Positions 36,220 to 43,416 of a stretch of DNA of 64,000 bases are shown here, piece by piece (positions within the stretch are counted from its first letter, which is position 1; every line of letters starts with the position of its first letter). Source of the stretch: Priestia aryabhattai B8W22 (GTDB taxonomy: Bacteria; Bacillota; Bacilli; Bacillales; Bacillaceae_H); assembly GCF_000956595.1 (NCBI RefSeq), contig NZ_JYOO01000006.1:1-64000 (forward strand), given 5' to 3'. A program made the position numbers and the translations under genes. A model generated the notes under the pieces. The model was not told the DNA's origin and searched no databases. It worked only from the letters and a program-made list of their open reading frames with translations.

Positions 36220-36777
36220 CTAAGCTTGAAGCTTCTTAAAGTCTTGCTTTAATAAAGAATACATATACAAATCATCAAATTTTCCACACGTAAATTCGTA
36301 GCTTCTTAGTAGGCCTTCTTTTATAAAGCCATGCTTTTTTATTAATTTTTGTGAAGTAGCATTAGCGGGCTCTATTAATGCTTCAATTCTCCGCAAATTA
36401 AAATGTGTAAAACCATATTTTATAACGGCGCCCAATGCCTCATTAGCAATCCCATTCCCCCAGTAATCTTTGCTTAGCTCATATCCAATTTCTGCACGGT
36501 AATGGTTATGAACTCGATTAAGAAACCCGCAGCTGCCAATAATGTCATCCTGTTCTTTAAGAGTAATACCCCATCTTATTCCAGATTTTTCGTTTAAGAT
36601 TGATTTATACCACGCAATCTCATTTAAAGCATCTTCAACCGTTTTAAAAGGCTCTAGTCCGTAGTGTTTCATTACTTCTTTATCAGATAAGTATTTTAAA
36701 ATAGTGCTTGCGTCTTCTGTCTCAAATTCCCTTAGGATAAGCCTTTTTGTTTTAATGACGGGAAAATAATTTGACAC
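36220..36777 (-). CDS. RimJ/RimL-type GNAT acetyltransferase
   Basis: 185-aa acetyltransferase of the RimJ/RimL group: the N-terminal TKRLILREFETEDA, then EIGYELSKDYWGNGIANEAL (motif A) and NATSQKLIKKHGFIKEG are diagnostic. Proteins of this group acetylate protein N-termini or small amines. Start GTG with GAAGG upstream. It follows the other GNAT gene with 52 bp between. Confidence 0.88.
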   Translation of the reverse strand: MSNYFPVIKTKRLILREFETEDASTILKYLSDKEVMKHYGLEPFKTVEDALNEIAWYKSILNEKSGIRWGITLKEQDDIIGSCGFLNRVHNHYRAEIGYELSKDYWGNGIANEALGAVIKYGFTHFNLRRIEALIEPANATSQKLIKKHGFIKEGLLRSYEFTCGKFDDLYMYSLLKQDFKKLQA

Positions 36778-37082
36778 CTGTACCTTCCCTCCTCTTATCC
36801 ATTCATTAACTAAATGGATCTTTTCTCACAGCTTTATCTAATTTAAATAACCGCTAGTAAGAAACTTCTTTTATTATTACTGAATTTCTTTTATTATTAC
36901 TGAATTCCTTTTTAATACTAAATATTTGTCGAGAAATGAGTAAAAAAAGCACGTATAACTTCATTTTAAAATCAGAACCTTCATTTCTTTTATATTTGTT
37001 AGTTATAAAAATTAAAGGAATGAAAGCTAGTAATGAAGAACTCTTTTCTAACTAGTCTAAATGAGATAATAAGGAGAAAAAG
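36778..37082. other. Intergenic region with a short tandem duplication
   Basis: 305 bp without a gene. It contains two adjacent copies of TTCTTTTATTATTACTGAA (36866-36884 and 36886-36904). A GGAGAA site near 37071 serves the next gene. Confidence 0.55.
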
Positions 37083-37829
37083 ATGAAGCTGTATGGTGAT
37101 TTTAAAAAAGAAGATTGGCTAAATGTATTAAAGCTATCAGAAAAAGAGCTGCCTATTGCATTTATTATTCATGGTGAGTGGGCATTTCAAGATAATATAA
37201 ATTTATGGAAAGAGATCTTATCCACTGATGTGCATATGCCTAAATGGAACACGGTAATAGGTAAGTTAAATAACAGAAATATAGGATTTGCGAATGTGTA
37301 TGGCAGTCCGATGGCGTCAAACATCGTACATCAATTTGCCGGCAGCGGAACCGACTTATTTATTCAAACGGGATATTTTGGAGGCTTATTTTCCACTGTA
37401 CAATATGGAGATATCTTAATTGTATCTGCAGCAAAAATGCAAGATGGCGTATCACACTGGTATTTACCAGAACAAACGCTTGTGGAAGCTGACAAAGAGC
37501 TAGTGGAAGCCGCCTGTAGATATTGTGAACAAAAAGGCTACAGCTATATAAAAGGACATACGGTCAGTATGGGTGCCATGCTGATCGAGACGCATGACAT
37601 GGTAAAGGAATGGTCGCTTGCAGGTTTTCTCGGTGTGGATATGGAGACAGCTACTACTTTGACCATTGCTCATAAATTTAATAAGCGCGCTGTCGGCTTA
37701 TTAAATTTATCAGACCACCTTCTTCACGGCGACACTCTTTATTCGTATACAAAGGACAGAGCGTTAATAGAAAGTGAAACTGATAAAGCAATTCGCGATG
37801 TGGCTCTTTATTTAAGCAGTATATATTAG
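37083..37829 (+). CDS. Nucleoside phosphorylase family protein
   Basis: 248-aa PNP/UDP-phosphorylase-superfamily protein. The GSGTDLFIQTGYFGGL segment (about 85-100) is the phosphate/nucleoside region, and LGVDMETATTLTIAHKF holds the ribose-binding Met-Glu pair. Length is typical. Which base is used cannot be read; it may be a distant relative rather than uridine or purine phosphorylase itself. AAGGAGA upstream and a perfect terminator behind. Confidence 0.8.
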   Translation: MKLYGDFKKEDWLNVLKLSEKELPIAFIIHGEWAFQDNINLWKEILSTDVHMPKWNTVIGKLNNRNIGFANVYGSPMASNIVHQFAGSGTDLFIQTGYFGGLFSTVQYGDILIVSAAKMQDGVSHWYLPEQTLVEADKELVEAACRYCEQKGYSYIKGHTVSMGAMLIETHDMVKEWSLAGFLGVDMETATTLTIAHKFNKRAVGLLNLSDHLLHGDTLYSYTKDRALIESETDKAIRDVALYLSSIY

Positions 37830-37833
37830 AATA

Positions 37834-37873
37834 GAACAAAACAAGATAACTTTGCAGTTATCTTGTTTTGTTC
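37834..37873 (+). terminator. Perfect intrinsic terminator
   Basis: An 18-bp exact stem (GAACAAAACAAGATAACT and its complement) closed by TTGC and containing the T run. Confidence 0.85.
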
Positions 37874-37941
37874 GTTTCATAGCTTTTCACACCTGAAGTC
37901 TATAGCTTGTGTATAAAGAGGAGCCTCTTTATTATCAGCAT

Positions 37942-38343
37942 TTAAATTTTTATTTGTTTATTATTTAAACCGGCTTCCAACGTATCATACAGCGCTAATT
38001 TGTAATTAATTCGTTCTAAATGCAGATAGGTTTGCGACATGTCTGCTTCTACTTTCTTTTTATGCTGAAGCATCATGTTTCGACGTTCGCTGATGGTACT
38101 TTCGCCTTTTTTATATGACTCTACATACTGCTTGATTTCAGCAAGGGGCATTCCCGTTGCACGTAAAGCTAAAATAAACTTGACCCACTCGATATTCTGA
38201 TCCGTGTATGAGCACTGATCATGTTCATTTTGTTCAACAAACGGTAAAATGCCTTCCTTTTCATAGTAGCGCAATGTAGACGCAGACAGCCCCATTTTTT
38301 TTGCATGTCTCTCACTCTCATTGTATAAGACATTAAGAAGCAT
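37942..38343 (-). CDS. MerR family regulator, N-terminus in doubt
   Basis: 133-aa MerR regulator: HTH core AKKMGLSASTLRYYEKEGIL at 14-33, second wing region, and a C-terminal coiled coil (YVESYKKGESTISERRNMML onward). The frame as read begins MLLNVLYNESERHA with AAGGTG upstream. Another start, ATG 38333, overlaps the TAA of the MFS gene (TAATG) and begins MSYTMRVRDMQKK, more MerR-like (V-x-D-M-x-KK), but joins the HTH only if the A8 run 38295-38302 had nine A. Cotranscribed with the upstream MFS gene and likely its regulator. Confidence 0.75.
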   Translation of the reverse strand: MLLNVLYNESERHAKKMGLSASTLRYYEKEGILPFVEQNEHDQCSYTDQNIEWVKFILALRATGMPLAEIKQYVESYKKGESTISERRNMMLQHKKKVEADMSQTYLHLERINYKLALYDTLEAGLNNKQIKI

Positions 38344-39601
38344 TCAGCACCTTCTGCTCCTTTTTTCCTTTTTCTTTAATTAGTAAGACACCTAACAACC
38401 CCATCATTGAAAACAAAATGGGAATCATAAAAGCATAATGATACCCGATCTGCAGCGAGCGCTCAGGGAATAAATCAAGGACATTTCCGAAAATACTAGG
38501 TAATAATACGGCGCTTAAAAAACCTCCCATATTAGCAAAACCTGATACAACCCCTACTTCTTTTACTGAGAAAGATTGACGTACTACGGCAAATGTCAAA
38601 GCGCTTGCGCCGTTTCCAAAGCCGATGATAAAAAGCAAAATAACGACTAGCATGAATGAAGGTTTCACTCCGGATAATAATAATGCAGTCCAGCTAAGCA
38701 CCACAATAAGATGAATAAGTGAATAAATTTTTTTAATGGAATTTAACCTGCTTGATATCCAGCTGATTAAAGGTCCGCCAATCATAGCGCCAAACAAACC
38801 GTACATAATAAGCTGACTTGCATCAGCGCGAGATAAATGAAACACATTCATTCCATAAGGAACTCCCCAAGAACCAATAAAACCAATGTATGTACCCACT
38901 ACACCAAAATGACAAAGAAATGTTGCCCATGCTTGACGAGTCGTCATTACCCTTCTTAGAATTGCCCATACGCTTTCTTGAGTCTTGACAGAGGATTTAT
39001 TTGCTTTAGCATCATCTTGAAATAACCGTTTAGGTTTTATGACTAAAACGACATAAAGCAGGTAGGACACCGCCATTAAAACTAGACCTATGCTAAGGAA
39101 AGGAACCCTCCAGCCTGAAAAGGAAATCCACATAGACAAAGGCACCGTAGCTGATAATGAACCTACACTTCCTACCAGCCCAATTAAACCTAATAGCTTT
39201 ACAAACTCATTTCCTTTGAACCACTGACTTAAAATTAACACTAAATTGACAAAAATCATGGAGTCTCCTGTACCGACTAGTAAACGAGAGAAAATTAACA
39301 CATATTCGTTGGGAGATGTGCTGTAGATAAGACTTCCTATTCCAGTTAAAAGCGACCCTATAATCAAAAATCGATTGGGACCGTATCGGTCAGAAAGTAA
39401 ACCAACAGGAATCTGAAGACCTGCATAGGCTAAAAATTGTATACTAGTCATTAATCCTATAACAGACGCTGAAACATGAAAATCTTTCATTAACTGCTCG
39501 GTAATAAGTCCAGGGGCTGTTCGTTGACTGACAATCAAATAATATGCTAATAAAGCGGTTCCAAAAACCACCCATCTATAACTACTTTCCTGTTTGTTCA
39601 T
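38333..39601 (-). CDS. MFS transporter
   Basis: 422-aa major facilitator with 12 helices. Motif A GLLSDRYGPNRFL after helix 2, and the helix-1 segment YYLIVSQRTAPGLIT. Substrate not predictable. ATG 39601 with GAGGAT upstream; an in-frame extension of 23 residues is dismissed because it lacks a site. Its stop overlaps the MerR start region. The pair lies next to the cyanophycinase region but reads away from it. Confidence 0.83.
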   Translation of the reverse strand: MNKQESSYRWVVFGTALLAYYLIVSQRTAPGLITEQLMKDFHVSASVIGLMTSIQFLAYAGLQIPVGLLSDRYGPNRFLIIGSLLTGIGSLIYSTSPNEYVLIFSRLLVGTGDSMIFVNLVLILSQWFKGNEFVKLLGLIGLVGSVGSLSATVPLSMWISFSGWRVPFLSIGLVLMAVSYLLYVVLVIKPKRLFQDDAKANKSSVKTQESVWAILRRVMTTRQAWATFLCHFGVVGTYIGFIGSWGVPYGMNVFHLSRADASQLIMYGLFGAMIGGPLISWISSRLNSIKKIYSLIHLIVVLSWTALLLSGVKPSFMLVVILLFIIGFGNGASALTFAVVRQSFSVKEVGVVSGFANMGGFLSAVLLPSIFGNVLDLFPERSLQIGYHYAFMIPILFSMMGLLGVLLIKEKGKKEQKVLNAS

Positions 39602-39856
39602 TTTGACAGATCCTCTCGTGTATAATTTTTTCTGTGTAGAAATGTTAAGTATAAAACGTTTAAGAGACAATGATATTAATAGAGCAAAGGTCTTTTAAAC
39701 AAATAAAGTACTACTCGGAGGCAGCCCTTTTTTATCCTTGTTTTTCCTTTCTATTATAATTTTAAGTTTTTAAAGGTTATTTTTCAATGAGGTGTACACT
39801 TTTACGATATACTCTTTCACTATTAGACACCTAAGTTAGAGTCACTCTCGTCATTT
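39602..39856. other. Upstream part of the 39.6-40.0 kb intergenic region
   Basis: 255 bp without a gene, between the divergent MFS gene and the sigma-54 control region of the first cyanophycinase. No repeat seen apart from AT-rich runs; the MFS promoter is not obvious. Confidence 0.4.
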
Positions 39857-39888
39857 TTGGGTATAAAACAATTTAATAACAACCCATA
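39857..39888. promoter_or_regulatory. Putative sigma-54 activator site (UAS) of the first cyanophycinase gene
   Basis: TTGGGTATAAAA followed by CAATTTAATAAC and AACCCA; the same core occurs 9 kb away before the transporter operon (48919-48957). TGGGT/ACCCA form hyphenated palindromic arms. It lies 70-100 bp upstream of the -24 element, the usual place for an enhancer site. Confidence 0.65.
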
Positions 39889-39956
39889 AATAACCTATAT
39901 CATGCGATATTTTTTTCAAAAGCCTTTCTTTTAAAGTGTTTTAGCTCTTTAATAAG

Positions 39957-39972
39957 TTGGTATAAAATTTGC
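39957..39972 (+). promoter_or_regulatory. Sigma-54 (SigL) promoter
   Basis: TTGGTATAAAATTTGC: GG and GC are exactly 10 nt apart as in the -24/-12 consensus TTGGCAC-N5-TTGC. About 40 bp before the cyanophycinase ATG. Confidence 0.7.
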
Positions 39973-40011
39973 ATGTTCATCTATGAACACTTATTAAAGG
40001 AGGAGAACTTT

Positions 40012-41088
40012 ATGAAAAAAGCTAAACGTAAGAAAAGCATTCAAAAGCAGGTCATTACTGGTGCTGTTCTCGCAGCATCTCTTTTACTGCCCATTTCAGC
40101 TTCTGCTGCTTCTGCACCTTATACGCTTTATAAGGTCGGAAGTACTGCAGACAAAGCGACTAGTACAACCTTTGGACAAGTCTATATGGGGGGAAGCACC
40201 GATGTAGATGAAGCATTCAAATGGATGATTCAAAAAGCAAACGGCGGAGATTTCTTAGTTATACGAGCGACGGGTACTGATGCCTATAACTCTTATATCT
40301 ACGACCTGGCTAAAAGTATGGGTAAGCCACTTAACTCTGTTAGCACAATTGTTGTTAATGATTTAATAAGAGCAGGTTCAGACTCTTCTTTAATAGATAA
40401 AATTAACAAAGCAGAAGGCATCTTTTTTGCTGGAGGCAATCAAGCTGATTATGTAGATTTCTTAGAAGGATCCCCAGCTCTTACAGCATTAAATAATCGT
40501 ATTAATCAAGGTATTCCTTTTGGGGGAACGAGTGCCGGCACGATGATTCAAGGGGATCACATTTATGATTCTATCTCAGCAGGATCTACAACTTTAGATT
40601 CTAAAACAGCGCTAAACAATCCTTATAGTTCTCTTATTTCGTTTACAGATTATTTGATTCAAACACCTCATAACAACAGCATTCAAACAGACACCCATTT
40701 TGAACAACGAGATAGAATGGGACGCTTTTTAACCTTTCTTGCACGTAATATTCAAGACGGAGAAGAAACTGGAACAAGCGCAAAAGGGATTGCTGTTAAT
40801 GAACAGTCAGCACTTTTGGTAGAAAAAGATGGTTCAGCTAAAGTAGTAACGCAGCCAGGCTCTACAAATGCAGCTGTTTATCTAGCTAAAACGAATATGG
40901 CCCCTACCACTTGTGTAAGCGGTCAGCCGCTGACGTTCAACAATATTTCTATCTATAAACTATTTAATGGCAGCACTTTTAATCTTTCCACTTGGACAGG
41001 TTCTGGAGGATTAGCTTATACTTTGAACGTAAACGGCGGTGTTATTACTTCTTCTACAGGAAAAATTTACGGAGGAAATCAGCCGTAA
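40012..41088 (+). CDS. Secreted cyanophycinase-like peptidase (S51 family)
   Basis: 358-aa secreted serine peptidase of family S51 (cyanophycinase/dipeptidase E clan). Signal peptide about 1-32 (VLAASLLLPISASA); the nucleophile motif GGTSAG is at 171-176 (Ser174), and DTHFEQRDRMGRF near residue 240 matches the family's His/Arg loop. The family cuts the polymer cyanophycin to beta-Asp-Arg dipeptides. ATG 40012 follows AAAGGAGG. A -24/-12 promoter and an activator site precede it. Extracellular action is inferred from the signal peptide; Bacillus megaterium strains are known to secrete such an enzyme. Confidence 0.85.
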   Translation: MKKAKRKKSIQKQVITGAVLAASLLLPISASAASAPYTLYKVGSTADKATSTTFGQVYMGGSTDVDEAFKWMIQKANGGDFLVIRATGTDAYNSYIYDLAKSMGKPLNSVSTIVVNDLIRAGSDSSLIDKINKAEGIFFAGGNQADYVDFLEGSPALTALNNRINQGIPFGGTSAGTMIQGDHIYDSISAGSTTLDSKTALNNPYSSLISFTDYLIQTPHNNSIQTDTHFEQRDRMGRFLTFLARNIQDGEETGTSAKGIAVNEQSALLVEKDGSAKVVTQPGSTNAAVYLAKTNMAPTTCVSGQPLTFNNISIYKLFNGSTFNLSTWTGSGGLAYTLNVNGGVITSSTGKIYGGNQP

Positions 41089-41117
41089 ACGGTAAATGAA
41101 TACCTTCTTTTATAGAA

Positions 41118-41147
41118 AAGGGAAACTTGATCAGTAAAGTTTCCCTT
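41118..41147. terminator. Hairpin between convergent genes
   Basis: AAGGGAAACTT pairs exactly with AAGTTTCCCTT across an 8-nt loop, between the cyanophycinase and the sigma-54 regulator; the T run is weak in both directions. Confidence 0.6.
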
Positions 41148-41158
41148 CCTTACGCACA

Positions 41159-43204
41159 TCAAGGATTGATTAAATGCTGTTTTGTTTTTAAATGATATAG
41201 ATAATGCAGTCCTTTTTCTGTTATTTTCGTTCCTGCTCTGCCTCTGCGCTTTATAATATACTCTTTTTCTTCTAGTACATCCAAACGATTTCTCACCTGC
41301 TGTTCTGTAAGCGTAAAGCCTTTTAAATGCTGTGTGATCCACTTTCTGCTTGCTGCTTTTCCAGTATCATTACACTGTTTTATCGTTTCTAACAGGGCAT
41401 GATTTTCTTGAAGTTCGATTAAGTCAACCGATTCATTTTCAACTTCATACAAAGAATGTTCCTCTTTTTGACTACTAAGCCTATACTCTACGTCTTTTGC
41501 TTTCACTTCGTTTTCATCGCAGACGGTAAGCAAATACTCGATGACGCCTTTTAATTCTCTTATATTTCCTAACCATTCATATTCGATAAGCAGCTTCATC
41601 GCTTCTGGATGGATATGGGTCCACGTTTTTGATTTGGAAATAAAATGATGAATTAGTAAAGGAATATCGGTTCTTCTATATCTTAAAGGAGGAATCGTTA
41701 AAGATAATACATGTAAACGATAGTACAAATCTTCTCGAAACAAACCTTCTTTCATTTTATGTAGTAAATTGTTGTGAGTAGCTGCTATGATCCTTACATT
41801 GATTGGAATGACTCTTGTACCTCCTACCCGTCTAATTTCTTTTTCTTGAAGCACCCTTAAAAGCTGGGTTTGTAAGCGCGGACTGATATCACCAATTTCA
41901 TCCAAGAAGATCGTACCTTTATCAGCGCTTTCAAACAGCCCTTTTTTGCCGCCTTTTTGGGCTCCTGTAAAGCTGGCTTCTTCGTACCCAAACAGCTCAC
42001 TTTCTAGCAATGTATCAGTCATGGCACTGCAATTCACGGCAAGAAACGGTCCATTTTTACGTGTAGAATGATTATGGATAGCCTGAGCAAACAGCTCTTT
42101 TCCTGTACCGGTTTCTCCTTGAATTAAAATAGGATACTCAGTAACCGCCATTTTCCGGGAAATTTCAATCGTTTTAAGCAAAGCTGGGTGTTCTCCAATA
42201 ATATCTTGATAATCATACTTAACAGAAAAGCCGTTTTTTCTACATTCTGACTGCGCTTTTCCTTCTATTTCAACAGCTTGATTCACACTTTTAAACGTTG
42301 CTACCGTAGTATTGCTTTCCTGAATTATCGACTTATAGATGACCATTTCGTACCCGTTTACGTTAAAGTACTGACTTTTCTCTTCGGACGATGTAATAAA
42401 CTCCACAAGGCCTTCGTTAGAAATGACATGTTGAATTTCACGATCTACAACATCAGAAGAAGATAGCTGAAACAATGATTCTAACCTTTTATTAAATAAC
42501 GTAATTCTTTTATTAAAATCCACAGCAAGAATACCATCTTCTACTACATTTACAACACTCTTTACATGAAGGTGAAGTTCTTTCATTTGCTCTTCTGCTT
42601 CTATTAGTTTTTTTTGCAGCTCAATAATATTTCGTAAATAGCGATCCCAAATAATTGAATGATTAGACTGATTAAAACCAAATGATTTTATAAGTTCAAA
42701 AATAGTCGCCATATCAAAAAGCCTAACACCTATATCAATTACATGCTTTACATATGGCGGACATAAGTGAGCCTCACCTGGAGAAACAGCAATTTCAACA
42801 CCTTCGTAATAGGTCTTTTTCTTTTTAAAAGGAATAAACTGAACATGATTAATTCCTACTTGATAAAGAGATTCTATTAACTTAAGAGTTTCTCTATCAT
42901 CATCGTTTACAATTAATACTTTAGTATGGGCAGGAATTTTCAACAATTCATTTATATGTTTATGGTGAATCGTTCTATTTCCTACGATTTCATGTGCACA
43001 TTGAACCTCTAATCTGTCCTTCATTTCGTTCTTTATACTCTCTGATGAGTAGAGTACAACATCGCCATCAATTTTTTTCGGTAATTCTTCGTCAACCGCA
43101 AAGCATTCAATAAAAATGTAATCGCCTAATAACTCTTTTAATTGGTTATGTAAAATGATTTTAGTTTGCTTGCTTCCTGTTATTAAAACTAATTTCTTTT
43201 TCAT
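41159..43204 (-). CDS. Sigma-54-dependent activator with PAS domain
   Basis: 681-aa bacterial enhancer-binding protein. N-terminal receptor-like region (1-200) without known family, PAS domain (about 213-305), AAA+ domain (about 333-560) with Walker A GETGTGKE (363-370), Walker B TIFLDEIG (431-438) and sigma-54 contact loop ASFTGA (410-415, normally GAFTGA). The C-terminus is a winged helix (TLTEQQVRNRLDVLEEKEYI), not the usual Fis-type HTH. It lies between the two cyanophycinase genes, which carry matching activator sites and -24/-12 promoters; it is the obvious candidate to control them. A sigma-54 (SigL) gene itself is not in the window. Confidence 0.88.
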   Translation of the reverse strand: MKKKLVLITGSKQTKIILHNQLKELLGDYIFIECFAVDEELPKKIDGDVVLYSSESIKNEMKDRLEVQCAHEIVGNRTIHHKHINELLKIPAHTKVLIVNDDDRETLKLIESLYQVGINHVQFIPFKKKKTYYEGVEIAVSPGEAHLCPPYVKHVIDIGVRLFDMATIFELIKSFGFNQSNHSIIWDRYLRNIIELQKKLIEAEEQMKELHLHVKSVVNVVEDGILAVDFNKRITLFNKRLESLFQLSSSDVVDREIQHVISNEGLVEFITSSEEKSQYFNVNGYEMVIYKSIIQESNTTVATFKSVNQAVEIEGKAQSECRKNGFSVKYDYQDIIGEHPALLKTIEISRKMAVTEYPILIQGETGTGKELFAQAIHNHSTRKNGPFLAVNCSAMTDTLLESELFGYEEASFTGAQKGGKKGLFESADKGTIFLDEIGDISPRLQTQLLRVLQEKEIRRVGGTRVIPINVRIIAATHNNLLHKMKEGLFREDLYYRLHVLSLTIPPLRYRRTDIPLLIHHFISKSKTWTHIHPEAMKLLIEYEWLGNIRELKGVIEYLLTVCDENEVKAKDVEYRLSSQKEEHSLYEVENESVDLIELQENHALLETIKQCNDTGKAASRKWITQHLKGFTLTEQQVRNRLDVLEEKEYIIKRRGRAGTKITEKGLHYLYHLKTKQHLINP

Positions 43205-43351
43205 CGTATGGACACCTTTCTACAGGCCTTTAACTTGACTTGCCTTCAGAGATTAGTCTTGGAATACTGTACCTATCATTTTATACTTTGCTGTGCATTT
43301 CATCTAGCGGACGTTTGTCCCTTTTGTAAATAAAAATAAGTAGAAAAAAGC

Positions 43352-43375
43352 GCCTCCACTTTAATGAGTGGAGGC
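43352..43375 (-). terminator. Intrinsic terminator after the duplicated cyanophycinase
   Basis: GCCTCCACT pairs exactly with AGTGGAGGC around TTAATG; on the minus strand the stem is followed by GCTTTTTTC. End of the transporter-iadA-cyanophycinase unit. Confidence 0.8.
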
Positions 43376-43416
43376 ACGATATGCTAAAGTGCTAGATGCA
43401 TTGAATTACTTTTTTC

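Noticed and set aside
36866-36904. Tandem 19-20-bp duplication as a regulatory repeat
   Set aside because: Only two copies of an AT-rich unit; a simple duplication explains it.
41079-41342. Minus-strand frame of 87 codons at the end of the sigma-54 regulator
   Set aside because: Out of frame with the regulator on the same strand; composition is a shadow.
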